In this document: positions 26,339 to 36,429 of the stretch, piece by piece
How positions within the stretch are numbered: position 1 is the first letter of the stretch
How the letters are laid out: every line of letters begins with the position of its first letter
NCBI RefSeq assembly: GCF_016469335.1
Contig: NZ_CP059888.1
Location: 1,426,001-1,490,000 of the forward strand
Source of the DNA: Flocculibacter collagenilyticus
GTDB lineage: Bacteria > Pseudomonadota > Gammaproteobacteria > Enterobacterales > Alteromonadaceae
Direction: 5' to 3'
DNA length: 64,000 nt
The notes under the pieces: generated by a model
The model's database searches: none
What the model was told of the DNA's origin: nothing
What the model saw: only the letters and a program-made list of their open reading frames with translations
Program-made: the position numbers and the translations under genes

Positions 26339-28003
26339 ATGGAGCCAGCAGTAGGGAATTCAAAATCATTGTGGAAGCTTTTGTCGCCACATAAGCCATC
26401 TAAAAAATCATTTATTCTACTTGGCCTGTTAGTCATTATTGCTACATCATTCGAGTTAGTTTTACCTTTGTACTCGAGCTACCTAGTTGACTCAATCAGT
26501 AGTGAAGGCATTGAAACCAGCATCATTTTAGGCTTAGTTGCTATTGTGCTTATTGCTGCTTGTTTTGAAGCTATATTAGGCTGGTTTGGTGGCCGATTAG
26601 GGCATCAAATTAGTTTTCGCTTACGTTTTAGTCTTATAGGGCGACTATTGCACACGCAAAGCCAAAGTTTAGACTTTGAGCATAGTGCAGAATTAGGTGC
26701 GCGTGTTGTTAATGACTCTAAAGAAGTTAAAAATGTTTTGGCCGAAGATTTAGTGGGGCTGCTAAGTGGACTAATATCACTGTTTGCAGTTATTGCCATT
26801 ATGTTTACTTTAGATTGGCGACTGACTTTAGTATTAGTATGCTGTGTGTTCGCAGGGTTCATTATTATTACGCCTATCGCTTTAATGATGAATAATATTG
26901 GTCAAAAGACTCAGGCAGCGGAAGCTAATTTACTTAAATATACAACGGAATGGTTACGCTACAGCAAGCTAATTAAGTCTCATAACGCTAGTAGTCAGTT
27001 ACATAAACAGTCAAATGAGTTATTAAATGAGTGTTTTCACCAAGAAATGCGGGCTACAAAAATACTGTCAATTATTGGGCCAATTGCCAATTTAGTATTG
27101 ATGATAAGCATGATTGCCATTTTAGCTTTTTCAGCCTACTGGCTAAAACAAGGCTCGATGACGTTAGGTACTATTACTGCTTTTTTGCTTTATTTATTTG
27201 GACTCACGTTTCCACTTATGGCCATGGCGATGTTCTTTAGTAACTTAAATAAAGCGATGGGTGCGGCGAGCCGTTTGTCAGAGATTAGCCAAATGCCAGT
27301 TGAGAGTAATAATGCACCGGAATTACTTCACGATGTTTTAGAACTCGCCTTGAAAGATCTCACTTTTGTTAGAGATGACAAATATATTTTAAAAGACATT
27401 AGTTACCAGTTTACTTCTTCGGGCTTATCGGTAGTGCTAGGAGAAAGTGGCAGTGGTAAGAGTACATTGCTTAACCAGTTTTTAGGGTTTTATCCAGAAA
27501 CTTATAATAATGTTTTAATTAATGGCAAAACATTGAGTGAATATAATCTTCATTCAGTTCGCCAAGCCATTGCTTGGGTTGATCAAGAGCCAAAGCTATT
27601 ACATGCCAGCATTCGTCAAAACTTAACGTTGGGTTTGTCAGAAAACATTAGTGATGAAGAAATGCTAGAAATCTTAATGTCTGTTGGCTTACAGGCATGG
27701 CTGGATAGGATTGATCATAATTTAGATCAAGTGATTTCTGAGCAAGCTCATCAATTTTCTGGAGGAGAAAAGCAGCGCTTTGCCATTGCTAGAGCTATGC
27801 TACGCCAAGCTAAAGTATTATTACTGGATGAGCCAACCTCGGCTTTAGACAGTAAAAATAAAAGCGAGCTAATGGTATTACTGCGTCAAATAGCACGTAA
27901 AATGCGTGTGATTATGATTAGCCATCATCGAGAGCTCATTCACCCAGATGATGACATTCTTGAAATAAAAGACGGTGTTATTGTGAACGCAGGCGCTAAT
28001 TAA
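26339..28003 (+). CDS. ABC transporter, fused permease and ATP-binding domains (exporter)
   Basis: This 554-residue half-transporter has a six-helix transmembrane domain over residues ~25-310 and a nucleotide-binding domain over ~330-554. Walker A GESGSGKSTLLNQF is near 378, the signature SGGEKQRFAIARAML near 480 (preceded by HQF), and Walker B VLLLDEPTSALDS near 500. MEPAVGNSK precedes a clear cytoplasmic start, with AAAGGAAG as ribosome-binding site. It acts as a homodimer in the inner membrane, resembling BmrA/LmrA-type multidrug or lipid exporters. It stands alone, so the substrate cannot be inferred from partners. Confidence 0.9.
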   Translation: MEPAVGNSKSLWKLLSPHKPSKKSFILLGLLVIIATSFELVLPLYSSYLVDSISSEGIETSIILGLVAIVLIAACFEAILGWFGGRLGHQISFRLRFSLIGRLLHTQSQSLDFEHSAELGARVVNDSKEVKNVLAEDLVGLLSGLISLFAVIAIMFTLDWRLTLVLVCCVFAGFIIITPIALMMNNIGQKTQAAEANLLKYTTEWLRYSKLIKSHNASSQLHKQSNELLNECFHQEMRATKILSIIGPIANLVLMISMIAILAFSAYWLKQGSMTLGTITAFLLYLFGLTFPLMAMAMFFSNLNKAMGAASRLSEISQMPVESNNAPELLHDVLELALKDLTFVRDDKYILKDISYQFTSSGLSVVLGESGSGKSTLLNQFLGFYPETYNNVLINGKTLSEYNLHSVRQAIAWVDQEPKLLHASIRQNLTLGLSENISDEEMLEILMSVGLQAWLDRIDHNLDQVISEQAHQFSGGEKQRFAIARAMLRQAKVLLLDEPTSALDSKNKSELMVLLRQIARKMRVIMISHHRELIHPDDDILEIKDGVIVNAGAN

Positions 28004-28085
28004 GCCAGCTTTAACTCATTAGGTAGTTACAATATAAAAGCATTGATGAACTGCGAGCGGTACTGGCCAAATGTGTGCAAGGAAA

Positions 28086-29201
28086 TTAGTTATAACCTTG
28101 CAAAAAATTGTGGATCTGTTCATACCGCTCAGCAGCTAATTTACTGGCTGAATTTATTTCCAATGATGTTAGTTTTTTTTCTAGCTGACTTTTCGCGGCT
28201 AACGCCTCTTGGTTATCCTGTGAAGCGGCTAGGGTTAACCATGAATATGAATGGTAAATACTTTTAGGTAAACCTTCACCTTTTAAAAACATAATGCCCA
28301 GATAAAACTGTGCTTTTACGTGACCTTTCATTGCGGCTTTACGCATCCACTTAGCGGCTTTATGAAACATTTCGTTTTTATAGTGATGGATAGCGGTGGC
28401 AAATTCTTTACTAGGATCGTTGGCGCTAACTTGCACATTATAGGTATTAATGGGGGCTGAAATTAACGCTGTTAGCTTCTCCATATTATCAATAAGCAAT
28501 GTTTCAATTTCAGCTAGCGTCATTTCTTCAATATTATTAACACTTGTTGGCGTGGTAACGTTATTTTCATTGGTTTGTGGCAAATTCGCTTGTCGGGCGC
28601 TGATATTGCTATTCACTGAGTGGGTAAAGTTGACTAACGCGTTCAGTAGGCGGCCTGTTTGATCAGTGTGATTTGAATCGTCAAGCGACGTAGGCGAATC
28701 GGGCGCATTATCTTCTATTGGCGCAAGTTCATTTTCATCGTCTAACTGTTGGGCTGGCTGTTCACTTTCAGTAGCTTCTTTTTCGCTTTCTTCCACCGTT
28801 AAAAGCATATCCTCAGCAGGGGCTTCGTCCTCGGGTGCTGCTAACATTGCTTCAGCCGTATCATCTTCAAGCGTTAACTCGTTTTCTACAGGTTCTTCTA
28901 TCGCGTCTATGAGTGACTTTTCAGCGGGTTCATCAGAAAGGGGAGCTTCGGTATCGGCATTGGCAAGACTCTCTTGTAGAGTATCTTCGAGGTCTTCATT
29001 CATCTCTGCTTTTGCGTCTGTTTCAATTTCTTCATCTAGCATGAGTGCTTCAGAAGCAGCCTCGTCTTCAGTTTCCAGCATCATTTCAAGCATTTCATCT
29101 TCATTCTGAAAAGGCGCTTGCTCGTCATCTAATAACAGATCATCTGTCTCGACTTGATTTTCATGCGACTCTTCATCGGTGATTTGTTGCTTGTCAGACA
29201 T
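28086..29201 (-). CDS. Acidic protein with C-terminal Sel1-like repeats
   Basis: This 371-residue protein has no signal peptide. Residues ~1-180 are extremely acidic and low-complexity (runs of Glu/Asp with Leu/Ala), probably disordered. Residues ~265-350 contain Sel1/TPR-like units (FHKAAKWMRKAAMKGHVKAQFYLGIMFLKGEGLP and the following SYSWLTLAASQDNQEA), which mediate protein-protein contacts. A central predicted helix near 215-245 (MTLAEIETLLIDNMEKLTALI) separates them. The combination suggests a cytoplasmic adaptor or scaffold. It converges with the upstream ABC gene and has no operon partner; function is unknown. Confidence 0.75.
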   Translation of the reverse strand: MSDKQQITDEESHENQVETDDLLLDDEQAPFQNEDEMLEMMLETEDEAASEALMLDEEIETDAKAEMNEDLEDTLQESLANADTEAPLSDEPAEKSLIDAIEEPVENELTLEDDTAEAMLAAPEDEAPAEDMLLTVEESEKEATESEQPAQQLDDENELAPIEDNAPDSPTSLDDSNHTDQTGRLLNALVNFTHSVNSNISARQANLPQTNENNVTTPTSVNNIEEMTLAEIETLLIDNMEKLTALISAPINTYNVQVSANDPSKEFATAIHHYKNEMFHKAAKWMRKAAMKGHVKAQFYLGIMFLKGEGLPKSIYHSYSWLTLAASQDNQEALAAKSQLEKKLTSLEINSASKLAAERYEQIHNFLQGYN

Positions 29202-29337
29202 ATTTGCTTTGAACCCTTATTAAATAACCTATTAACGACTAAGGCATAAAACACGCCTTAATGATTATATCTGTAATGTGAATATAAGCTTTAGATTTAT
29301 TTTAGTTTATTTATGTTGGGAGTGCTTAGTGGCAAAT

Positions 29338-29366
29338 AATAAAAGGAGCGAGATGCTCCTTTTATT
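29338..29366 (-). terminator. Intrinsic terminator after scoB
   Basis: AATAAAAGGAGC (29338-29349) and GCTCCTTTTATT (29355-29366) are perfect 12-base arms around GAGAT. On the minus strand the stem ends in a U-rich arm. It lies ~33 bases past the scoB stop and ends the liu-sco transcription unit. Confidence 0.8.
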
Positions 29367-29398
29367 AGAAATAGGTAGGAATACTACTTAAGGCTAGC

Positions 29399-30055
29399 TT
29401 ATAGCTTCATTTCAGGAATATCACCTTCAACAACAAGCTTACCTGCTGTTTTTTCTTTAATTTCGTCCACCGATACACCTGGAGCGCGTTCTTTTAATAC
29501 AAATGCGCCATCTTTTACTTCTAGCACGGCTAAATCGGTAATAATGCGGGTTATACAGTTAACGCCTGTTAATGGTAGCGTGCATTCAGGTAATAGTTTT
29601 GATACGCCATGCTTGTTAGCATGCGTCATAGTAACAATAATATTTTCAGCACCTGCAACTAAGTCCATTGCACCGCCCATACCTTTTACTAATTTACCCG
29701 GGATCATGTAAGAAGCGATGTTACCTTGTTGATCAACTTCAAATGCTCCTAATACGGTAATATCAACATGACCGCCACGGATCATCGCAAAGCTTTCAGC
29801 AGAATCGAAAATGGATGCGCCCGTAATAGCAGTCACTGTTTCTTTGCCTGCGTTTATCATGTCTGCATCTACTTGGTCTTCAGTTGGGTATGGCCCCATG
29901 CCTAATAAACCATTTTCTGATTGCAGCATCACTTCAATATCATCAGGTACGTAGTTCGCTGCAAGAGTAGGGATACCAATACCTAGGTTTACGTAGTCAC
30001 CGTCATTGAACTCTTGGGCGACTCGCATTGCGATTTGTTCTCTTGATAATGCCAT
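29399..30055 (-). CDS. scoB: 3-oxoacid CoA-transferase subunit B
   Basis: This 218-residue beta subunit of a succinyl-CoA:3-ketoacid (or acetoacetate) CoA-transferase shows the NLGIGIPTLAANYVPD start region and SENGLLGMGPYP near residue 50, which supplies the catalytic Glu that forms the CoA thioester intermediate. GGHVDITVLGAFEVD and VKGMGGAMDLVAGA follow. Partner subunit A is 11 bases upstream. Placed after liuE, the pair would activate the acetoacetate released by HMG-CoA lyase. Whether succinyl-CoA or acetyl-CoA is the donor (ScoAB versus AtoDA) cannot be settled from sequence here. Confidence 0.9.
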   Translation of the reverse strand: MALSREQIAMRVAQEFNDGDYVNLGIGIPTLAANYVPDDIEVMLQSENGLLGMGPYPTEDQVDADMINAGKETVTAITGASIFDSAESFAMIRGGHVDITVLGAFEVDQQGNIASYMIPGKLVKGMGGAMDLVAGAENIIVTMTHANKHGVSKLLPECTLPLTGVNCITRIITDLAVLEVKDGAFVLKERAPGVSVDEIKEKTAGKLVVEGDIPEMKL

Positions 30056-30066
30056 GGTTAATTCCC

Positions 30067-30765
30067 TTATTTAGCTAAAACAGTACGTTCAATACGTTTT
30101 TCGAACGTGCCTTGAATAACGCGATCTACGTAGATGCCAGGTGTATGAATTTGACTCGGTTCTAATTCACCAGGCTCAACAATTTCTTCAACTTCAACAA
30201 CGGTAATTTTGCCTGCTGTGGCGGCAAGTGGATTAAAGTTTTTTGAAGTATGGCGATAAATACAGTTTCCATAGCGGTCTGCTTTCCACGCTTTAACAAT
30301 TGCAAAGTCGCCCGTGATGCTTTCTTCCATAATGTAATTACGGCCATCGAACTCTCTTACTTCTTTGCCTTCGCCAACAGGAGTGCCGTAGCCAGTTGCT
30401 GTGAAGAATGCAGGAATACCAGCACCACCAGCACGCATTTTTTCTGCTAATGTGCCTTGAGGAGTAAGTTCAACTTCCAAATCACCTTCAAGTAATTGTT
30501 TTTCAAATAGTGCATTTTCGCCAACATAAGACGACACCATTTTTTTTACTTGTTTATCTTCTAACAAAACACCTAAGCCAAAACCGTCTACGCCACAATT
30601 GTTAGAAACGATGGTTAAACCTTTTGTGCCCACTTTCTTTATTTGAGCAATAAGACCTTCTGGAATACCACATAAGCCAAACCCGCCCGCAATAATTGTC
30701 ATATTGTCGTTCAGACCTGCCATGGCTTCATCATAGCTAGTTACTACCTTGTCGAAACCTGCCAT
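30067..30765 (-). CDS. scoA: 3-oxoacid CoA-transferase subunit A
   Basis: This 232-residue alpha subunit begins [39 protein letters not shown], the CoA-binding glycine-rich loop of family I CoA-transferases. [31 protein letters not shown] near 55-85 and [16 protein letters not shown] near 130 are further family signatures. It is followed closely by subunit B. Together they convert acetoacetate to acetoacetyl-CoA, which thiolase then splits. A hairpin at 30796-30818 lies between this gene and liuE. Confidence 0.92.
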   Translation of the reverse strand: MAGFDKVVTSYDEAMAGLNDNMTIIAGGFGLCGIPEGLIAQIKKVGTKGLTIVSNNCGVDGFGLGVLLEDKQVKKMVSSYVGENALFEKQLLEGDLEVELTPQGTLAEKMRAGGAGIPAFFTATGYGTPVGEGKEVREFDGRNYIMEESITGDFAIVKAWKADRYGNCIYRHTSKNFNPLAATAGKITVVEVEEIVEPGELEPSQIHTPGIYVDRVIQGTFEKRIERTVLAK

Positions 30766-30795
30766 TTGCTAATCCCCTTTAATTGAATTAAGAGA

Positions 30796-30818
30796 TGGAC
30801 GAATAGATTACTCGTCCA
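30796..30818. terminator. Hairpin between liuE and scoA
   Basis: TGGACGA (30796-30802) pairs with TCGTCCA (30812-30818) around a nine-base loop. In the direction of the liu genes (minus strand) it is followed by TCTCTTAATT, a weak U-tract; the strong T-run lies on the plus-strand side. It may partly uncouple scoAB from liuBCDE expression. Confidence 0.5.
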
Positions 30819-30826
30819 ATTTTTTA

Positions 30827-31762
30827 TTATTCTTGCGCTGCTCTTAACGCAGCAGATACTTTTGAACTTGGTGCACGATTCAGCGTGTCGCTAATATGCC
30901 AGCCCGCTTTAGCCAGTTTCGTTAAATCTATACCTGACTTAATGCCTAGCCCATTTAGCATGTACACAACATCTTCTGTTGCAACATTACCTGAGGCGCC
31001 TTTAGCGTAAGGACAGCCGCCTAAACCTGCTACGGCACTATCAACGGTATTAACCCCCATTTGTAATGCAGCGTAAATATTTGCTAATGCTTGGCCATAA
31101 GTATCGTGAAAATGTACGGCTAATTTTTCTACTGGTACTTGTTTAGCTACCTCAGCAATCATCGCTTTGGCTTTATCTGGCGTGCCTACACCTATGGTAT
31201 CGCCCAGCGAAATTTCATAACAGCCCATATCAAACAGTTTTTTAGCAACACGTGCAACTTGCTGTATATCAATGTCGCCTTCGTACGGGCAGCCCAGTAC
31301 GCACGACACATAACCACGCACTTTTACACCTTTGGCCAACGCTTTTTCTACAACAGGAGCAAAACGTTCAAAACTTTCTTCAATGGAGCAATTGATGTTT
31401 TTTTGGCTGAACGCTTCTGAGGCAGCACCAAAAATGGCTACCTCTTTAACGCCTGATGCTAACGCGGCTTCTAACCCTTTTAGGTTTGGAGTTAATGCAG
31501 CGTAGGTTATATGTTCTTGTTGCGTGATCCCGGCAAATACTTCGGTTGTCGTTCCCATCTGTGGCACCCATTTAGGAGACACATAAGCGCCCGTTTCAAT
31601 ATAGGTTACCCCCGCATCAGCAAGGTTGTGTACAAGTGCTATTTTATGTTCTGCGTCAACGGGCTGTTTTTCATTTTGTAGGCCGTCTCGTGGGCCCACT
31701 TCAACAATATTAACCGTGGCTGGTAGCTTTTCATTAGTCTTTTCAGATAATTGTAATGACAT
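30827..31762 (-). CDS. liuE: Hydroxymethylglutaryl-CoA lyase
   Basis: This 311-residue TIM-barrel enzyme cleaves HMG-CoA to acetyl-CoA and acetoacetate, the last step of leucine catabolism. [18 protein letters not shown] near residue 19 carries the metal- and substrate-binding Arg/Asp, [14 protein letters not shown] near 150 and [16 protein letters not shown] near 215 give the metal ligands, and [24 protein letters not shown] near 250 is the HMG-CoA lyase signature with the catalytic Cys. The gene follows liuD by 14 bases in the liu operon. Confidence 0.95.
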   Translation of the reverse strand: MSLQLSEKTNEKLPATVNIVEVGPRDGLQNEKQPVDAEHKIALVHNLADAGVTYIETGAYVSPKWVPQMGTTTEVFAGITQQEHITYAALTPNLKGLEAALASGVKEVAIFGAASEAFSQKNINCSIEESFERFAPVVEKALAKGVKVRGYVSCVLGCPYEGDIDIQQVARVAKKLFDMGCYEISLGDTIGVGTPDKAKAMIAEVAKQVPVEKLAVHFHDTYGQALANIYAALQMGVNTVDSAVAGLGGCPYAKGASGNVATEDVVYMLNGLGIKSGIDLTKLAKAGWHISDTLNRAPSSKVSAALRAAQE

Positions 31763-31776
31763 GTAATAGCTCCGGT

Positions 31777-33789
31777 CTATTTGTTTGCTTGTTCAGTTGC
31801 AGCGATTGAAAGTAATTCTGCACCGTCTGCGACCAAATCACCGTCAGTGAAATACACTTCTTCTACCTTGCCATCGCTTGGAGCAGTGATGGTGTATTCC
31901 ATTTTCATGGCTTCCATAATGACGAGGTTTTGACCTGCTTTTACTTCATCACCTTGTTTAACAAGCACAGAAACAATAGTACCGTTCATTGGGGCTGTAA
32001 GACCGCCTTGCCCAGCATTATCTTCAACAACAATTTCACTACTTAGTGTATTGGTGAATGTAACAATGTTTTGCTTATTAAACACGGTAATTTGATTATC
32101 TTTCTCGGCAATAAGTACATTCATATTGTGACCACCTATTGTTGCTTTTAGGTGGTCATCATCTAGCGTGCCTGTTGCAGTAATGTCGGTACCGTCAACG
32201 GTGATCACAAATTGTGTGCCGACTTGTTCAACAGCAATGAAGTGTTCAACATTATGTTCATCCGTTAATTGAATTTTATACTGTTGATTTTCATTCATTC
32301 GCCAGCCAGTAAAGCCATGCCACGGAGAGTAAGGGTCGAATGAGTCGTTTGCAGAATCTCGATTACATTTCGCTTGGTTTAGCAGTAAATATAATACGGC
32401 CATCACTAGTGCTTGGGTATCGGCTTGTTTTGCTGGCGCGTGCAGTGTGTCTTTATGTTTTTCAATAAAGTTAGTGTCTAACTCAACATCTTTAAATGAA
32501 GGATGTTCAAGTAAGCTAGACAAAAAGTGTAGATTAGTTTTAACTCCAGAAATACGGTAGTCGTCTAATGCCCTAAGCATACGCTGTAAGGCGCGATCAC
32601 GGTTTTCATCCCAAACAATTAGCTTTGCTATCATTGGGTCATAAAAGGCAGACACTTCGTCATTCTCACGTACACCTGTATCAACACGTACGTGCTGACT
32701 TTGTTCAGGCTGGCGGAGATAGTTTAATTTACCAGTTGCAGGTAAGAAGTCGTTTTCAGGATCTTCAGCATACACGCGTACTTCAAATGCATGGCCTTCA
32801 ATCGTGACCTCGTCTTGAGTCAAAGGTAATGTTTCACCAGAGGCAACAAGTAGCTGCCATTTTACAAGGTCTTGTCCTGTGATCATTTCAGTAACAGGGT
32901 GTTCAACCTGAAGTCGGGTATTCATTTCCATGAAGTAAAATGAACCGTCTTCGTCATACAAAAATTCAACGGTTCCCGCACCTTGGTAGTTAATAGCTTG
33001 CGCTGCGCGCACTGCAGCTTCACCCATTGCCGTTCTGATCTCTTGAGATAACCCCGGCGCTGGTGCTTCTTCAATCACTTTTTGATGACGACGCTGTATT
33101 GAACAGTCACGCTCCGCAAGGTAAATGCCATTACCATGGTTGTCACAAAATACTTGTATTTCAACATGGCGAGGTTTGGTTAGGTATTTTTCCATTAACA
33201 TGGTGTCGTTACCAAAACCATTAATAGCTTCGCGTTTCGCAGAAGCCAGTGCATCATCAAACTCGCTTTCTTGCCATACAACTCGCATGCCTTTACCGCC
33301 ACCACCAAATGCAGCTTTTAATAACATTGGGTAACCAATGTTATTGGCTTCTTGCTTTAAAAAAGCAGGGTCTTGGTTGTCACCGTGATAACCAGGCACT
33401 AAAGGCACATTGGCTTTGCTCATAATGTCTTTCGCTGCGCTTTTAGAGCCCATCGCTTCAATGGCTGGAACTGGCGGACCAATAAATACAATATTATTGT
33501 CGGCACATGCTTTAGCAAACTCTGGGTTTTCCGACATAAAGCCATAACCAGGGTGAACGGCTTCTGCGCCAGATTTTTTTGCTACTTCTAAAATTTTATC
33601 AGCACGTAAGTACGAATCTTTACTTGGGGCAGGGCCAATATGGAATGCTTCATCTGCCATTGCAACGTGCATTGAATTTGCGTCTGCATCTGAATAAACG
33701 GCTACACAGCGAATGCCAAGTTTATGAGCCGTTTCTATAACGCGACAAGCAATTTCACCACGGTTTGCGATTAATATTTTTTTAAACAT
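31777..33789 (-). CDS. liuD: 3-methylcrotonyl-CoA carboxylase, biotin-containing alpha subunit
   Basis: The start is set at ATG 33789 ([16 protein letters not shown]) behind AGGAGA, giving 670 residues; an upstream in-frame start adds five residues without support. The order is biotin carboxylase (residues ~1-450; [42 protein letters not shown]), a linker domain, and a biotinyl domain at the C-terminus with EAMKMEYT carrying the biotinylated Lys. With LiuB it carboxylates 3-methylcrotonyl-CoA to 3-methylglutaconyl-CoA. Gene context with liuA, B, C and E supports MCC over acetyl- or propionyl-CoA carboxylase. Confidence 0.95.
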   Translation of the reverse strand: MFKKILIANRGEIACRVIETAHKLGIRCVAVYSDADANSMHVAMADEAFHIGPAPSKDSYLRADKILEVAKKSGAEAVHPGYGFMSENPEFAKACADNNIVFIGPPVPAIEAMGSKSAAKDIMSKANVPLVPGYHGDNQDPAFLKQEANNIGYPMLLKAAFGGGGKGMRVVWQESEFDDALASAKREAINGFGNDTMLMEKYLTKPRHVEIQVFCDNHGNGIYLAERDCSIQRRHQKVIEEAPAPGLSQEIRTAMGEAAVRAAQAINYQGAGTVEFLYDEDGSFYFMEMNTRLQVEHPVTEMITGQDLVKWQLLVASGETLPLTQDEVTIEGHAFEVRVYAEDPENDFLPATGKLNYLRQPEQSQHVRVDTGVRENDEVSAFYDPMIAKLIVWDENRDRALQRMLRALDDYRISGVKTNLHFLSSLLEHPSFKDVELDTNFIEKHKDTLHAPAKQADTQALVMAVLYLLLNQAKCNRDSANDSFDPYSPWHGFTGWRMNENQQYKIQLTDEHNVEHFIAVEQVGTQFVITVDGTDITATGTLDDDHLKATIGGHNMNVLIAEKDNQITVFNKQNIVTFTNTLSSEIVVEDNAGQGGLTAPMNGTIVSVLVKQGDEVKAGQNLVIMEAMKMEYTITAPSDGKVEEVYFTDGDLVADGAELLSIAATEQANK

Positions 33790-33813
33790 AATTCTCTCCT
33801 GCAATATTGCTTG

Positions 33814-34620
33814 TTATTGCGCTTGCCAAGCTGGTTGACGTTTTTCTAAGAAAGCGGTTAAACCTTCTTGGCCTTCATCAGATGTACGTATTGATGCAAT
33901 ACGTTCGCTGGTATCATCAATCAGTGTGCTATTAATTGTTTGGTGTGCAACATCAAATGCCAGTTGTTTTGCTGCTTTAACTGCTGCTGGACTGTTGTTT
34001 AACAGCGTGTTGATCATTTGTTCGGTTGCATTATCCAATTCTTCTGGTGCCACTACTTCGCTGACTAACCCTAATGATTGCGCAGTATTGGCAAAGAAAC
34101 GTTCAGCAGTCATAAAGTAGCGTCTTGAAGCACGTAAGCCAATTGCATCAACCACGTAAGGACTGATAGTAGCGGGAATTAAGCCAATTTTTACTTCGCT
34201 TAAGCAAAAGCTCGCTTTTTCGCTGGCAATGGCTAAATCGCAACATGATACAAGCCCTACAGCACCGCCAAATGCAGCACCTTGCACTTTTGCTATGGTT
34301 GGCATTGGCATAAAATTAAGTACTCGTAACATTTCTGCTAGCGCTTGGGCGTCTTTGTAGTTTTCTTCATACGAGTAACTGGCCATGCGCTTCATCCAAG
34401 CTAAATCAGCGCCAGCGCTAAAGCTTTTTCCTGTAGATGCTAATACCATTACGCGAGCATTAGGGTTGTTAGCAACTTGATTAAAAGCGGCGGTTAACTC
34501 TGCAATGACGCTATCATCAAATGCGTTATGTTTGTCGGGTCTGTTCAGTGTAACCGTGGCAACGCCTGAATTGGTAATATCTACCGTAACTGTGTTTTCA
34601 GTGTGTAGAGGTGTATTCAT
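33814..34620 (-). CDS. liuC: Methylglutaconyl-CoA hydratase (enoyl-CoA hydratase family)
   Basis: This 268-residue crotonase-fold enzyme hydrates 3-methylglutaconyl-CoA to HMG-CoA. Residues ~55-80 (STGKSFSAGADLAWMKRM) and ~105-150 (PTIAKVQGAAFGGAVGLVSCCDLAIASEKASFCLSEVKIGLIP) form the CoA-binding oxyanion hole and active-site loop. AGADLAWMK is characteristic of the LiuC group. It sits between liuB (33 bases upstream) and liuD (24 bases downstream), as in Pseudomonas and Shewanella liu operons. Confidence 0.93.
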   Translation of the reverse strand: MNTPLHTENTVTVDITNSGVATVTLNRPDKHNAFDDSVIAELTAAFNQVANNPNARVMVLASTGKSFSAGADLAWMKRMASYSYEENYKDAQALAEMLRVLNFMPMPTIAKVQGAAFGGAVGLVSCCDLAIASEKASFCLSEVKIGLIPATISPYVVDAIGLRASRRYFMTAERFFANTAQSLGLVSEVVAPEELDNATEQMINTLLNNSPAAVKAAKQLAFDVAHQTINSTLIDDTSERIASIRTSDEGQEGLTAFLEKRQPAWQAQ

Positions 34621-34652
34621 AATCAGTGAATTTCCTTTGCCTAATGGCGTAA

Positions 34653-36260
34653 TTACATTCTGAACACACCAAACTTGGTGTCTTCAATTGGCGCATTTAA
34701 CGAGGCTGATAACGCTAAGCCAACCACCATACGAGTTTGAGCTGGATCAATAATGCCGTCATCCCATAATCGACCTGAAGCATAATAAGGGTGACCCTGT
34801 TCTTCATATTGCTCAGTAATAGGTTGCTTAAATGCAGCTTCCTCTTCTGCGGTCCATGTTTGTCCTTTTCTGGCCATGCCGTCTTTCGTAACCTGTGCCA
34901 TGACGCCTGCCGCTTGTTCACCACCCATTACTGAAATGCGCGAGTTAGGCCACATCCACATCATCGTTGGGTCGTAAGCTCTACCACACATACCATAGTT
35001 ACCAGCACCGTAAGAGCCACCAATGAGTACAGTAAATTTAGGTACTTTGGCACAAGATACTGCGGTAACCATTTTGGCACCGTGTTTGGCGATACCTTCG
35101 GCTTCATACTTTTTACCAACCATGAAACCGGTAATATTTTGTAAGAAAAGCAAAGGAATTTTGCGCTGAGAGCATAACTCAATAAAGTGTGCGCCTTTTT
35201 GTGCTGATTCAGAAAATAATATGCCATTATTCGCCACGATGCCGACAGGGTAGCCAAAAATGCGAGCAAATCCACAAACCAGTGTCGACCCGTAGAATTG
35301 TTTAAATTCATCAAAATCTGAGTCATCAACAATACGTGCAATAACTTCTTTTACATCAAACGGCTTTTTAAGATCAGTACCAACAATGCCGTAAATTTCT
35401 TTCGGATCGTATGCTGGTTCTTTAGGCGCTTTAATGTCTAAATCTACTTTTTTGCTTTTGTTTAAACGAGAAACAGCTTGTCTGGCAATTTGCAGTGCAT
35501 GTTCGTCGTTTAAGGCGTAGTGATCGGCAACACCAGACGTTTTACAGTGCACATCTGCACCGCCGAGCTCTTCTGCTGATACTTCTTCACCTGTGGCTGC
35601 TTTTACTAATGGTGGCCCGGCAAGAAAAATAGTGCCTTGTTCTTTCACGATGATGCTTTCGTCTGCCATTGCAGGGACATAAGCACCGCCTGCTGTGCAT
35701 AACCCCATTACAACTGCAATTTGAGGAATACCTTTAGCAGACATGTTAGCTTGGTTGAAGAAAATGCGACCGAAGTGCAGTTTATCTGGGAATACTTCAT
35801 CTTGACGAGGCAAGTTTGCACCACCAGAGTCTACAAGGTAAATACAAGGAAGGTGGCAGCGTTCGGCAATTTCTTGTGCGCGAAGATGCTTTTTCACAGT
35901 AAGCGGATAGTAAGTGCCTCCTTTAACGGTGGCGTCGTTTGCAATAATCATACATTCTATGCCGCTTACACGGCCAATGCCTGCTACGACACCTGCTGCG
36001 GGCACATAATCTTCATAACACTCAAAGCCAGCAAATTGACCAATTTCAAGAAATGCTGAACCTACATCGAGTAGTTTTTCGATGCGGTCACGTACAAATA
36101 ATTTGCCACGAGATTCATGACGCTGTTTAAGCTTTTCGCCACCGCCAAGTTTAATTGTTTCTAGCTTTGTAAGTACGTCGTCTACAATGGCTTGCATTTC
36201 ATTCGCATTATGTTCGAAGTCTTGGCTGCGAGTATTAATTTTACTTACTATCTTCGCCAT
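34653..36260 (-). CDS. liuB: 3-methylcrotonyl-CoA carboxylase, carboxyltransferase beta subunit
   Basis: The start is set at ATG 36260 ([22 protein letters not shown]) behind AAGGA, giving 535 residues as in known MCC beta subunits. Two crotonase-like halves are visible: [39 protein letters not shown] with the CoA-binding [13 protein letters not shown], then [39 protein letters not shown] near 430-470. The subunit transfers carboxyl from biotin on LiuD to 3-methylcrotonyl-CoA. A terminator-like hairpin lies between it and liuA, so part of its expression may come from an internal promoter. Confidence 0.95.
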   Translation of the reverse strand: MAKIVSKINTRSQDFEHNANEMQAIVDDVLTKLETIKLGGGEKLKQRHESRGKLFVRDRIEKLLDVGSAFLEIGQFAGFECYEDYVPAAGVVAGIGRVSGIECMIIANDATVKGGTYYPLTVKKHLRAQEIAERCHLPCIYLVDSGGANLPRQDEVFPDKLHFGRIFFNQANMSAKGIPQIAVVMGLCTAGGAYVPAMADESIIVKEQGTIFLAGPPLVKAATGEEVSAEELGGADVHCKTSGVADHYALNDEHALQIARQAVSRLNKSKKVDLDIKAPKEPAYDPKEIYGIVGTDLKKPFDVKEVIARIVDDSDFDEFKQFYGSTLVCGFARIFGYPVGIVANNGILFSESAQKGAHFIELCSQRKIPLLFLQNITGFMVGKKYEAEGIAKHGAKMVTAVSCAKVPKFTVLIGGSYGAGNYGMCGRAYDPTMMWMWPNSRISVMGGEQAAGVMAQVTKDGMARKGQTWTAEEEAAFKQPITEQYEEQGHPYYASGRLWDDGIIDPAQTRMVVGLALSASLNAPIEDTKFGVFRM

Positions 36261-36362
36261 GTGATTTTCCTTGGTAATTCGGGTATATCCCGACAATTTT
36301 TTATATTTTTTATACCCTTGAAGACATGCGTAATGTGATAAGTCGTTCTGGGTATAGTTACC

Positions 36363-36385
36363 AAAAAGTCGGACATTCGTCCGAC
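36363..36385 (-). terminator. Terminator-like hairpin between liuA and liuB
   Basis: On the minus strand GTCGGAC pairs with GTCCGAC around a four-base loop and is followed by TTTTT (36367-36363). It lies 45 bases downstream of liuA and about 100 bases upstream of liuB, in an unusually long gap for this operon. It could attenuate read-through from liuRA into liuBCDE. Confidence 0.7.
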
Positions 36386-36429
36386 CTTATCGTTACTGTA
36401 TTTCTAGCTTTATAAGCTCATTGATGCAC

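Noticed and set aside
34961-35341. 126-codon open frame in another frame of liuB
   Set aside because: Same-strand alternate frame inside a conserved carboxyltransferase domain; no start signal or homology.
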